From an uncultured Flavobacteriales bacterium (GTDB lineage Bacteria > Bacteroidota > Bacteroidia > Flavobacteriales > JBLHRE01): DNA of 43,314 nt. The stretch lies in the NCBI GenBank assembly GCA_937139155.1, contig CAKZPI010000037.1, positions 132,195 through 175,508 on the forward strand. Reading direction: 5' to 3'. Under the pieces are notes generated by a model that worked only from the letters and a program-made list of their open reading frames with translations, ran no database searches and had not been told where the DNA came from. A program made the translations under genes and the position numbers. Positions 16,174 to 24,100 of this stretch are shown here, in pieces (within the stretch, counting starts at the first letter, position 1; the number at the start of each line of letters is the position of its first letter).

Positions 16174-17490
16174 ATGAAACGACTAACCTTATTGAGTTTG
16201 CTTATCCCGGTATTTAGCTTTGGGCAATGGTCCATAGACTCCATGTCGGTGGCTCGGTGTTTTGCCGGGTCCATAAGTCATAAAGAAAAAGTATATATAG
16301 CCGGTGGTAATACCAACTTCAATCCTGATCAAACCACCAACCGAATAGATATTTATGACCATGCAACGGCTTCATGGTCCATGGATTCACTTAGTTTGTC
16401 AAGGGCAGATGTGGCGGTTGGAGCCATGGGGAATCAAATTATGTTTGCCGGAGGAATTGATGGTTCTGGAAATGCCGTAAACCGGGTTGAAATATTAGAT
16501 CTCGGTACCAATACCTGGACCATAGACTCGCTTCCTCGGGCTCAAGGGGCAGGGGTGATTCTGGCCCATAAAGGCAAGTTTTACATTGGGGGTGGAACCT
16601 CACCTACTAGTTCTGGGGTTACCAATCTGGTTTCAATTTATGATACCCTTACCCAAACTTGGTCAATAGACTCTTTAAGCATTGGAAGGTTCGGCCTTGC
16701 TGGGGCTTCTTGGGGTGATTTTTTGGCTTTCGCCGGAGGGTATACCAATACTTCAACTTATCCAAGTACGGACGTGGTTGACATTTACAACTCAGCCACC
16801 GGACAATGGTCTACCGCTCAGCTGACGGAGGGAAGAGGAAATATCAATGGCATTGAGCATGGAGGAAAGTTCTATTTTGCGGGAGGCCTGCGGTCAGTGA
16901 ACACCGGTGCCTTGAGTAAAAAGGTGGATGTTTTTGAACCTGCCACGAGTACCTGGACTAGCTTTGAATTGAGTAGGGGGAGACGTTCCATAGCCATTGC
17001 CGCCTTAGATGAACTGATTTTCTTTGCAGGAGGTGAGCAGAGCTTTAGCGGAAATATTTCTTCTAAGGTCTTGGATATTTATGATACTCAGCTCGATAGC
17101 TTGTATGCCGATGAGCTTTCCACCGGAAGGGATGCCGCCATGGCTCAATCGGTTGGAAACAAGGTTTTTATTGCTGGGTCGTGCAGGTATTCGAACAATA
17201 CCTTTAAAAAGTCGATTGATGTTTATACTAAGTATGGTTTAGGTCTGAGTTCAGAGCAAGGCAATGAGCTAGTTGTTTATCCAAATCCCAGCCAAGGCAT
17301 GGTCAATTTTAAAGGACCTCTAAAAGGAAAGCGCCTAGTGGTTTATAACGCCCAAGGTCTATTGGTCTGGGATGCAGAACTCAATGGCAATAAACTTAAC
17401 TTAAAACCCTGGGGGACTGGCGTGTATTCGGTTCTAATCAAAGAAAACGAAGAAATCATTCAGCACTTAAGGATTATGGTTTTGGATTGA
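16174..17490 (+). CDS. Secreted Kelch-repeat protein with T9SS sorting domain
   Basis: 438 residues. A signal peptide (about 1-17, ending SFG) is followed by six Kelch-like blades (about 20-345) with repeated GG pairs and W-S/T-x-D-S-L turns: VYIAGGNTN, MFAGGID, FYIGGGTS, LAFAGGYT, FYFAGGLR, IFFAGGEQ. The last 75 residues (LVVYPNPSQGMVNFKGP, then GLLVW, then WGTGVYSVLI) form a type A T9SS sorting domain. The propeller is exported and probably cell-surface linked; ligand or function is unknown. It resembles 36711-37913 in design but not closely in sequence. Confidence 0.9.
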   Translation: MKRLTLLSLLIPVFSFGQWSIDSMSVARCFAGSISHKEKVYIAGGNTNFNPDQTTNRIDIYDHATASWSMDSLSLSRADVAVGAMGNQIMFAGGIDGSGNAVNRVEILDLGTNTWTIDSLPRAQGAGVILAHKGKFYIGGGTSPTSSGVTNLVSIYDTLTQTWSIDSLSIGRFGLAGASWGDFLAFAGGYTNTSTYPSTDVVDIYNSATGQWSTAQLTEGRGNINGIEHGGKFYFAGGLRSVNTGALSKKVDVFEPATSTWTSFELSRGRRSIAIAALDELIFFAGGEQSFSGNISSKVLDIYDTQLDSLYADELSTGRDAAMAQSVGNKVFIAGSCRYSNNTFKKSIDVYTKYGLGLSSEQGNELVVYPNPSQGMVNFKGPLKGKRLVVYNAQGLLVWDAELNGNKLNLKPWGTGVYSVLIKENEEIIQHLRIMVLD

Positions 17491-17492
17491 GA

Positions 17493-17543
17493 CTTGTAGG
17501 GTTGACTAACCAGCAAATGTTAAAATACAACCCTCAAGTTTTC
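17493..17543 (+). terminator. Candidate intrinsic terminator after the Kelch gene
   Basis: Three bases after the stop, CTTG-(T)-AGGGTTG at 17493-17504 pairs with CAACCCT-CAAG at 17528-17538. The stem has 11 base pairs with a one-base bulge and a 23-base loop, and TTTTCT follows directly. The loop is long for a classical terminator, which lowers confidence. Confidence 0.45.
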
Positions 17544-17757
17544 TAAACCGACTGCTAAATATCTAGAATCAACGTAAACACCCATTAAGAGGAAAACTAA
17601 TTTCAGCCAAGCAAACTTGCAAGTCAGGGTACTTGCAGGAAAGAGGCTTGCAGCAAATGGACTTTTAGCGAACGGATTTTTCAGGGAGATTTCCTTCGAA
17701 TGTAGGTTTTAAAATATTATAAATCAAATATTTGTATTTTAGCCTAAACTACTTGTT

Positions 17758-18465
17758 ATGCGATACATACTAATTCTTATATTTTTCTGCCCACTTTTTT
17801 CTTGTGATGATTTCTTTAATCTAGGGATTGATGAAGATGAGTACAAGTGTCAAGACAAGTGTTACATTTTTGAGGGAAAAATCACCCATGCTATAACCGG
17901 AGCACCTGCAAGTGGTAAAGCCATCCTTAGGCATAGTCCACCGGGAATGTTTAATAATCCTAATTCATGGGAGAAAAGCCTGAAAGCGGATGGAACTTAT
18001 CGATTTAGGCTTAATGCAAATCGTAGCCTTTATACGGGAGACTCCTTGAAAGCTGGCGATTTTGACCTTTCTTTTAAGTCTTCAAAATATACCAATATCG
18101 ATTACTTCAATATTGGATTTGGTGCTGGGCTTAATGAACCTGATTCCTTGCCTCAGGTTAATGAGCCTTATATTTTAGACTTCCAGGTTCATAAATTAGC
18201 TAGCGCTGAATTACAGGTAAAATTTGCTGATCCAAGCACTGTCACAAGGTTTCAGACCCTTATCCAAAAGCCAATTGGTCAAGAATCAATTCTTCCTTCG
18301 GTTTATGACGTGAAGGCTACGAATGTTCAAATCTTGGATATTTATGATGCTGCCGCCAACGGAATAAAAATCAATTACTGGATAAACGGAGAAATGCATT
18401 CGGTTCAAGACACTGTATTTGGTGATGCATCCAGGCAAAAATTAAAAATCATTAATATTCCTTAG
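17758..18465 (+). CDS. Hypothetical lipoprotein with carboxypeptidase-regulatory-like fold
   Basis: 235 residues. The N-terminus has a lipoprotein signal (FFCPLFSC, Cys16). The first mature part has paired Cys residues (KCQDKCYIF). The segment YIFEGKITHAITGAPASGKAIL.. GTYRFRLN looks like a transthyretin-like/carboxypeptidase-regulatory beta-sandwich (about 40-110), followed by a beta-rich region. I do not recognise a family. The stop lies 2 bases from the convergent methyltransferase stop. The 267 bases upstream contain three spaced copies of CTTGCA near 17617-17655 and no other gene. Confidence 0.7.
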   Translation: MRYILILIFFCPLFSCDDFFNLGIDEDEYKCQDKCYIFEGKITHAITGAPASGKAILRHSPPGMFNNPNSWEKSLKADGTYRFRLNANRSLYTGDSLKAGDFDLSFKSSKYTNIDYFNIGFGAGLNEPDSLPQVNEPYILDFQVHKLASAELQVKFADPSTVTRFQTLIQKPIGQESILPSVYDVKATNVQILDIYDAAANGIKINYWINGEMHSVQDTVFGDASRQKLKIINIP

Positions 18466-18467
18466 TA

Positions 18468-19535
18468 CTATGGCTTAGTACATTTAATAATTTGAAACTT
18501 CTTGTTTTCCGCAATCAAATCAACCTCCTTAAACCATGTTTTTAGCTGTCTGGCATATGCAAGGTGATTGTTGAAAACCAGCCATAATTCGCCCCCCGAT
18601 CTTAAAACCCGGAGGCTTTCCTTGAAGAGGTTAAGACTGATGTTCCGGTTGATCTCAAATTCGAAGTGAAAGGGGGGATTGCTTACAATTAAATCCATGC
18701 TCTCATCCTCAAAGGAAGCAAGTCCATGCTGCCAATGATGGTGAATGTTTTCGCCTTCCAGGTTTAGTTTTCCAGATTCGTGGGCCAGTAAGGAATCATC
18801 CAATAGGTGAATTTCCGCTTCCGGATTCAATTCCAATAGTTTATCCCCGATTACCCCATTTCCTGAACCTAAATCAAGAAGTTTCGTTTGGTTAGGCTTT
18901 AATTCAAGATGGTCATTTAAGAAGGCCGTGGCGTAATCAATTCGGTTTCCTGAAAAGGTGCCTAGGTATTGCTTAAAGCTTTTCCCTTCGTAATCTAAGG
19001 ATTTGATTAAGTCTACTTTTGGAAGGCTTTTTTTCTTTTTCAGGATGAGTAGTCGAGCCTTTTTCTTGGCTTTTGATTGATTTAATTCCTCATAATACCC
19101 TTCTGCAACTTTTAATATGGAGGAAGAGAAATGCCGTGTCATAAATCCTATAACTACTTCAACTTCTTCGGAAGAGTTTGAGTGAAGGTGATCAAGGAAA
19201 TGCATGAGCAATTCGGCCGATTTTGGGGCTTTGATCAATGCGTAGTTTACCGGTGAATCTAGACTCTTGGTGAGTTCGATGCATTTGGGTTCATCCAATG
19301 AGTTTTGCTTTGCATTTTCATGGATGGCCTGTCTTTGTGTGCTAGAATGCAAGATTACTTCCGGATTAAAACCCGAAAGATGACAAGCCAAATAACCGAA
19401 TCGATCATTGTAGATAGCCAAGGAGCCTTGTGGCTTGTTTTCAGAAGATTCAAGGTGATTTATAAGTAGTTCATCCGCAGCGCTCCAGGCTCTTAATGAG
19501 GGGTCCTCGCTTTGATCGTATCGATTTATTTTCAT
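18468..19535 (-). CDS. rlmG: RlmG/RsmC-type rRNA guanine-N2 methyltransferase
   Basis: 355 residues with the two-domain plan of RlmG and RsmC. The degenerate N-terminal methyltransferase-like half (about 1-180) has SLAIYNDRFGYLACHLSG. The active C-terminal half has the SAM loop LLDLGSGNGVIGDKLL (about 220-235), an acidic LLDDS after strand 2, and the catalytic VSNPPFHF that positions an exocyclic amine. The order FSGNRIDYATAFL..DLGSGNGVIG..NPPFH..GGELWLVFNNHLAY fits RlmG (23S rRNA m2G1835 in E. coli) a little better than RsmC; the two are hard to separate by eye. The DinB gene ends 9 bases upstream. Confidence 0.8.
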   Translation of the reverse strand: MKINRYDQSEDPSLRAWSAADELLINHLESSENKPQGSLAIYNDRFGYLACHLSGFNPEVILHSSTQRQAIHENAKQNSLDEPKCIELTKSLDSPVNYALIKAPKSAELLMHFLDHLHSNSSEEVEVVIGFMTRHFSSSILKVAEGYYEELNQSKAKKKARLLILKKKKSLPKVDLIKSLDYEGKSFKQYLGTFSGNRIDYATAFLNDHLELKPNQTKLLDLGSGNGVIGDKLLELNPEAEIHLLDDSLLAHESGKLNLEGENIHHHWQHGLASFEDESMDLIVSNPPFHFEFEINRNISLNLFKESLRVLRSGGELWLVFNNHLAYARQLKTWFKEVDLIAENKKFQIIKCTKP

Positions 19536-19544
19536 GTTTTTTAT

Positions 19545-20066
19545 TTAATGAAGGATGCGTAAAAATTCCTTCCACGGTCCTACTTCTTCTTTGTATTGTT
19601 TAGACATTACCCTCACGATTTGACCAATATGTCCTAGGTCATGCACGGTCCAGGTAGATAATAACTGACTCAGGCTCACTTCTCCAAAATTTGGATGAAT
19701 GCCTTTATGCGTATAAAAAGATTCGGAAATTTTCAGTTTTCGAAGGGCAGATAAGTTTGCCGTTCTTAAATCCTTAAACTCTTCTAAAAGGTCCTCCATC
19801 GGCCGATCTTGGGGCAAATTCATTTGGGCAAACCGGTCGAAGGGTTCAAAGGTTTTATTGCCATGCTCAGATAAGACTTTCCTTACCCGCACCATCCAAT
19901 CTGTTTTTTCACCGTGTATTAAATGACCCATAACATCATAGGCTGACCAGGTATTTTCCCCCTCATTGTTTCGAAGCCATTCCGGCGAAAGCCCCGTCAA
20001 GAGAGAGGTTAAGGTATCCGGGGTTCTCTCAAGTATTTCAAGAGATTTTTCTAGGTCAAATTGCAT
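19545..20066 (-). CDS. DinB-family putative metalloenzyme
   Basis: 173 residues forming a four-helix bundle of the DinB/YfiT superfamily. Metal-ligand candidates are the His residues in DVMGHLIHGEKTDWM (about 45-59) and in WTVHDLGHIGQIVRVM (about 138-153), the usual three-His arrangement. Family members are often thiol-dependent transferases or of unknown role, so no substrate can be named. It lies 9 bases upstream of the RlmG-type gene and is likely co-transcribed. Confidence 0.88.
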   Translation of the reverse strand: MQFDLEKSLEILERTPDTLTSLLTGLSPEWLRNNEGENTWSAYDVMGHLIHGEKTDWMVRVRKVLSEHGNKTFEPFDRFAQMNLPQDRPMEDLLEEFKDLRTANLSALRKLKISESFYTHKGIHPNFGEVSLSQLLSTWTVHDLGHIGQIVRVMSKQYKEEVGPWKEFLRILH

Positions 20067-20120
20067 GAGGACTTATTTTAGGAAAAGGGTAAGAAACCCT
20101 TAAATTCTGGAATCTTGCCA

Positions 20121-20609
20121 TTATTTTATCGACCCAATGGTTCCGATTGAACCAATAACCGTAGGGTAATCATTATCGGCTATTTCATCAAACTCAGGGT
20201 CTCTAGCTACTTTCTTAATGTTTAAGGGCTCAAGTTTATCGAGGTCATCCACATGGTTAATTTCACCCGCGCCCTTTTGATTCATCCGAGACATTTTGGT
20301 CATAATATTATCTTCATCAAAGAAATGAAACACCCGGTCACCATCAGAGCTTTTAAGGTCATTTCTGGAGGTGGTAAGGATGTTTACCGTATCTCCTGAC
20401 TCCTGAGAAATGCAAATTAAATGCACATAGTAATCTAGGTTTTCATTGAAATCCGGCCCCCGACTTGAATAAATTAGTTTGATTTCTTCCGAATCGCTGA
20501 GGGCGGATTTATCCATTTTGAATTTGGAAACATCCCAATAAGAGTAATTGGAACCACAGCTAATCAACAAGTAAGAAAAGAATAACAATAGGAAAGGAGA
20601 GCGCTTCAT
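20121..20609 (-). CDS. Hypothetical lipoprotein
   Basis: 162 residues with a lipoprotein signal (YLLISC, Cys18). The mature chain starts with aromatic-rich YSYWDVSKF, then a beta-rich segment (EEIKLIYSSRGPDFNENLDYYVHLICISQ) and an acidic tail ending in a Gly/Ile/Thr-rich sequence. I do not recognise a domain. It is in the same direction as the DinB and RlmG genes, 54 bases upstream of DinB; 163 bases without a gene separate it from the sulfur locus. Confidence 0.6.
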   Translation of the reverse strand: MKRSPFLLLFFSYLLISCGSNYSYWDVSKFKMDKSALSDSEEIKLIYSSRGPDFNENLDYYVHLICISQESGDTVNILTTSRNDLKSSDGDRVFHFFDEDNIMTKMSRMNQKGAGEINHVDDLDKLEPLNIKKVARDPEFDEIADNDYPTVIGSIGTIGSIK

Positions 20610-20772
20610 AAAGGATTTTTTGAGGTTGATAAATGTACCTAAAATGAAGCAATACCTTAGGGAGGGAAATCGGGGTAGGGGGTGCCCAATTTTAAATGAG
20701 CTTTGAGGGGGGATTGTTTAAGCTTTGCGCGAAAATCAGTTTGTTAAATTGCTGACTTACTTATGTTTGTGC

Positions 20773-21018
20773 TTAGTTGTTTGATTTGGCTTCTGGGCTT
20801 TTGGTTTCCGGCTCCGAATTTGGATCCACCATGCAAGACCTGCCCATGCAATTGCCAGCCGCACATCCAAATGCAAATAGTCCCATAGAAGCAAAATAAA
20901 TCCCCACCATGGCGCCGAGCCATTGGCCTTCTAAAACGAATTCAACAGCAATTACCGAACCCATAATTAGGAAAACAGCCCTAGAAATGGTCCAATTCTG
21001 AAGCAAACGATTTTTCAT
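20773..21018 (-). CDS. Small Cys-containing membrane protein of the rhodanese cluster
   Basis: 81 residues with two membrane helices (about 11-30 and 33-51) followed by FGCAAGNCMGRSC and a polar tail. It resembles the two-helix DUF2892/YgaP-type membrane proteins that accompany or are fused to rhodaneses. Here the three Cys residues next to the membrane could take part in persulfide relay or export. I favour ATG 21018; ATG 21045 would add nine residues. Last gene of the operon, 63 bases after the rhodanese stop. Confidence 0.7.
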   Translation of the reverse strand: MKNRLLQNWTISRAVFLIMGSVIAVEFVLEGQWLGAMVGIYFASMGLFAFGCAAGNCMGRSCMVDPNSEPETKSPEAKSNN

Positions 21019-21081
21019 GGTGATGATTTTAGAAGGTTCTTGCATTTGGATATACGTTTGGCAAAAAAATAAGTTGGGTGC

Positions 21082-21399
21082 TTATGAATTCAGTTTTCGT
21101 TCTAAGCTGGTCCAACCTCCTCCATTATGAACCTCGTTAAAACCATTCGATTTTAGAATGCCCTTGGCGGAAGCGCTTCGCATTCCACTGGCACAACAGG
21201 TTACAACGGGTTTCGTTTTATTTAGCTTTTTTAGGTTCTTGTTCAATGAATCCAAAGGAATGTTTACCGAGCCCTTAATATGGCCTGTGGCGTATTCTCC
21301 CTTGGTTCTCACGTCTACAATCTGGGCCCCATCTTTCTTTAATTGGGCATAATCTGTTTTTGGTCCTAGCCCAAATAATGATTTTAAACTGGCAATCAT
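21082..21399 (-). CDS. Single-domain rhodanese sulfurtransferase
   Basis: 105 residues, one rhodanese domain after a short N-terminal helix (LKSLFGLGP). It shows IVDVRTKGEYATGHIKGSVNIPLD and the active-site loop CCASGMRS, where the second Cys carries the persulfide. The protein probably passes sulfane sulfur between low-molecular-weight thiols and the dioxygenase encoded upstream. It is separated from the neighbouring rhodanese by 3 bases. Confidence 0.9.
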   Translation of the reverse strand: MIASLKSLFGLGPKTDYAQLKKDGAQIVDVRTKGEYATGHIKGSVNIPLDSLNKNLKKLNKTKPVVTCCASGMRSASAKGILKSNGFNEVHNGGGWTSLERKLNS

Positions 21400-21402
21400 A
21401 TC

Positions 21403-21681
21403 TTATTGATTTTGAAGGTAATTAACATCTAACCATGAGCCTCCATTGCAGCAGTTCACGCCTTTTTGGCTCAGGTACTGGGTGGCTTGTCCACTTCTAT
21501 TTCCAGAGGCACAACATAATACAATTGGCTCTTCCAAGGACTTGATTTCGTCAAATCTCTTATCAATTTCCTGCAATGGAATGTTGATGGAACCCTCAGG
21601 ATTTCCGCCTTGGTACTCTGCTGGGGTTCGCACGTCTACAATGCTTCCTTTTCCTGATTTAATAATCTCTTCTGCTTTCAT
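21403..21681 (-). CDS. Single-domain rhodanese sulfurtransferase
   Basis: 92 residues, one minimal rhodanese domain: SIVDVRTPAEYQGGNPEGSI near the start and the active loop CCASGNRSG in the middle, then a Cys pair in GVNCCNGGSW close to the C-terminus. The extra Cys pair is unusual and might serve as a resolving or acceptor thiol. It lies between the CstB-like gene (17 bases) and another rhodanese (3 bases), indicating one transcript. Confidence 0.9.
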   Translation of the reverse strand: MKAEEIIKSGKGSIVDVRTPAEYQGGNPEGSINIPLQEIDKRFDEIKSLEEPIVLCCASGNRSGQATQYLSQKGVNCCNGGSWLDVNYLQNQ

Positions 21682-21698
21682 TTTTACTTTATGAAGGG

Positions 21699-23051
21699 TT
21701 ACTTAAATTTTTCTACAGCTTCACTTAGGTCATAAACGGGAACCCCCGGGTTGAGCATCTCTTGAATTAGGCTTGATCCTGCCGCACTTCTATAGCCACC
21801 TGCACAATGCACTACAATGGGTTTCTTGGTAGGAATCTCATCCAACCGGTTTCTCAATTCGTGCAAGGGAAGGTTAATGGCATTTTCAAAAAATTTTCCT
21901 CCTTTCACCTCTGACCGATTCCGAATGTCAATCAGGGTATAATCACCGGGGTTTGACTTGAGTTTATCAGAATCGAAACTCGGGGTGGATGCTTCTCCAA
22001 ACCTCAATACAAAGCCCTGTTCAATTTGGTTTTCATATCCAATTTTTGCAGCCCGCTCAATAAGCTCCGTTAAGTCTTCCTCATTTTCAGCAGCCAGATA
22101 AAAAGGTTCATTGGGCTCAATTATGCTTCCTAGCCAGGTTTCAAATGAAGATCCTTTCATTAGGTTAATGGAGCCTTTTAAGTGCTGTTTTTTATACTCA
22201 TTTTGAGGACGGGTATCAATAATGGCAACAGATTTGGTCAAGGCATTGGCTTGATCCTGTTCGGTTACCGGACGACCCAGTTTTACATTTTTCACGGTTT
22301 CGCGGAAGTCTGCCGCTCCTTCTTTATTAAGGTCCACATTGAAAGAGAAATACTTAGGTATGAAGGGCTGGTCTTCTAAAAGGCTTTTGATGAATTCATC
22401 TTCTGACATTTCCTGAAGGCTCCAGTTTTCCTTTTTTTCCCTTCCCATGGTACTTTCCTTGTCGCCACTTATCCCTTTTCCGCATAAGCTTCCAGCCCCA
22501 TGGGCGGGATAAACTTGAGTTTCATCCGGAAGGGGAATTAATTTATTTCTAAGGGAATGGTAAAGCTGTCCGGCAAGCTCTTCCCGTTTTGCTTGAAGCT
22601 TTCCTGATTTCTCACGCAAGTCTGGTCTTCCGCAATCACCAATGAACAGAGTATCTCCCGTGAAAACGGCATGAGCTTTTCCCAATTCATCATAAGCCAC
22701 AATGCTAATGCTATCGGGTGAATGTCCTGGTGTATTGAGGGATTTTAAATTTATTTTTCCCAATTGAATTTCATCGCCCTCGTCAAATCCTTGGTGCGGA
22801 TAAGAAGCTCCAATTAATGCGCTTGCATAAATCATGGCCCCCGTGTGATTGTGAATTTCAAGATGGCTACTTACAAAGTCAGCATGCGGATGGGTTTCAA
22901 TCACCGCAGTAATTTTAGCGCCCATTTCTTCCGCATACCGGTAATAAGGTTCAGGATTCCGGCTTGGATCTACCAAGGCCATTTCTCCATCGCTTAAGAT
23001 GGCATAAGAGAAATGAGATAAATTTTTGTCTTCGAATTGTTTGATATTCAT
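21699..23051 (-). CDS. CstB-like persulfide dioxygenase fused to two rhodanese domains
   Basis: 450 residues. Residues 1-235 are a metallo-beta-lactamase-fold persulfide dioxygenase of the ETHE1 type, with iron ligands in THPHADFVSSH (His54, His56, Asp58, plus His63), TPGHSPDS and FTGDTLFIGDCGRPDL. Residues about 255-355 are a rhodanese fold without an active-site Cys (AIIDTRPQNEYKKQHLKGS), so inactive. The third domain (about 360-450) has the live loop HCAGGYRS. This three-part layout and length match CstB of staphylococci, which converts thiol persulfides to thiosulfate. It leads the operon with two rhodaneses and a membrane protein. Confidence 0.9.
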   Translation of the reverse strand: MNIKQFEDKNLSHFSYAILSDGEMALVDPSRNPEPYYRYAEEMGAKITAVIETHPHADFVSSHLEIHNHTGAMIYASALIGASYPHQGFDEGDEIQLGKINLKSLNTPGHSPDSISIVAYDELGKAHAVFTGDTLFIGDCGRPDLREKSGKLQAKREELAGQLYHSLRNKLIPLPDETQVYPAHGAGSLCGKGISGDKESTMGREKKENWSLQEMSEDEFIKSLLEDQPFIPKYFSFNVDLNKEGAADFRETVKNVKLGRPVTEQDQANALTKSVAIIDTRPQNEYKKQHLKGSINLMKGSSFETWLGSIIEPNEPFYLAAENEEDLTELIERAAKIGYENQIEQGFVLRFGEASTPSFDSDKLKSNPGDYTLIDIRNRSEVKGGKFFENAINLPLHELRNRLDEIPTKKPIVVHCAGGYRSAAGSSLIQEMLNPGVPVYDLSEAVEKFK

Positions 23052-23356
23052 GGTCCTGCTTATTTGAGTGCAAATATCGGAACCATGTAACTTCTGTACA
23101 GCTACTTTTGTTACACTAGGGAATAGTTGTAGGGAAGCTAATCCTGTAAAAACTTCCCTGGTTAGCCATCCCTAAAAAAACCCACTCTCCTGATCTATTG
23201 ACCGCTTGCCTCATTCTTCAGCAGCCAGACCCGGGGGTTTACCTTTGTTCGGAATGAGTTTTTTTAGAATCTATGATCAATTCCTTCGCATTTTAATGCA
23301 AACACCCATTGATTCCTTAAGTTGATTCATCCATAATTTGGTTGAAGACACAAGAG
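23052..23356. other. Non-coding region between regulator and sulfur operon
   Basis: No open frame of note. The half nearest 23052 carries the candidate promoter and dyads described at 23071-23115. Further on, AGGGAAG at 23131-23137 and CTTCCCT at 23153-23159 form a 7-base hairpin without a T run. The remainder shows nothing I can interpret. Confidence 0.5.
23071..23115 (-). promoter_or_regulatory. Candidate promoter and regulator site of the sulfur operon
   Basis: On the minus strand GATATTTG (23078 to 23071) is one mismatch from TAnnTTTG, about 20 bases before ATG 23051. Just upstream, TGTAAC (minus, 23115 to 23110) and GTTACA (23091 to 23086) form a 6-base inverted repeat with an 18-base spacer, with a nested CTGTACAG palindrome at 23094-23101. 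The linked Crp/Fnr-type gene makes an activator site here plausible, but the spacer is longer than in known Crp boxes. Confidence 0.35.
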
Positions 23357-23989
23357 CTAAGAAGTCTTTGAAAGGAGGTGAAGTTTATTCCGCCCCAATT
23401 CAATCAAACCTTCGTTCTCCATTTGTTTCAATAATCGGGAAACCACTACACGACTTGTGCCCAGCTCATTGGCCAATTGCTCATGGGTTATTGATAAGGT
23501 TGTTGACTTCAACAAAGAAGATTTTTTCTGAATCCAGTCCAGAAGCCTTTCGTCTAAGTTCTTAAAGGCAATCGCGTTTACAACGTCTAGCAGTTCTTCA
23601 AAACGTCTATGGTATAATTTGAAAATATAAGACCTCCATTCAGGAACTTCCTCGCTGAGGTAGTTGAGCTTTGCCACCGGAATAAAAAGCACCTCAGAGT
23701 CTTCAACGGCTATGGCACTCACCTTACTGGTATCATCGTGCAAACCGCCTAAAAAAGACATGATACAGGTTTCACCGGCCTTTATGTAATAGAGCAGTAT
23801 TTCCTTCCCATCTTCATCCGAACGCATAACGCGAATGCTACCCTTGGTAACAATGGGAATGGCTTTGATATAAGAGTCTTCGCTTAATATGGCTTCATCC
23901 TCAGCAAAAGACTTGGTAAAGCCCAAGCTTTTGATTTTTTCAATCACCTTTTCCGAAAAGGCAGAATCCACGGGTAAGTTTGTATCCAT
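23357..23989 (-). CDS. Crp/Fnr-family transcriptional regulator
   Basis: 210 residues. The cyclic-nucleotide-binding-like beta-roll (about 20-130) contains PIVTKGSIRVMRSDEDGKEILLYYIKAGETC. The long dimer helix is followed by a Crp-type winged helix (about 145-205) with the recognition helix in ELGTSRVVVSRLLKQMENEG. There is no N-terminal Cys cluster of the FNR type; one Cys (C79, in AGETCIM) might sense thiol chemistry. Its position upstream of the rhodanese/dioxygenase operon, same strand, suggests that it activates this operon in response to sulfide, persulfide or redox state. The short palindrome ATTTGACAAAT at 23988-23998 overlaps its start codon. Confidence 0.9.
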   Translation of the reverse strand: MDTNLPVDSAFSEKVIEKIKSLGFTKSFAEDEAILSEDSYIKAIPIVTKGSIRVMRSDEDGKEILLYYIKAGETCIMSFLGGLHDDTSKVSAIAVEDSEVLFIPVAKLNYLSEEVPEWRSYIFKLYHRRFEELLDVVNAIAFKNLDERLLDWIQKKSSLLKSTTLSITHEQLANELGTSRVVVSRLLKQMENEGLIELGRNKLHLLSKTS

Positions 23990-24071
23990 TTGACAAATCT
24001 AAGGTTGATTTTTGAGTTTGCTTATAAAAAATTCCAAGGGTGAACCTTTCATTGGTTTCTCTTTAAGAATG

Positions 24072-24079
24072 TAGCTTTG
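24072..24079 (+). promoter_or_regulatory. -7 promoter element of the phosphotransferase gene
   Basis: TAGCTTTG matches TAnnTTTG exactly. Transcription would begin near 24085, which excludes the possible TTG start at 24077 and supports the ATG at 24101 with a very short leader. Confidence 0.5.
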
Positions 24080-24100
24080 ACCCCAATTCAATGCTTTACC

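Noticed and set aside
23131..23159. AGGGAAG/CTTCCCT hairpin as terminator of the Crp/Fnr gene
   Set aside because: It is about 200 bases beyond the stop codon and no T run follows on the minus strand.
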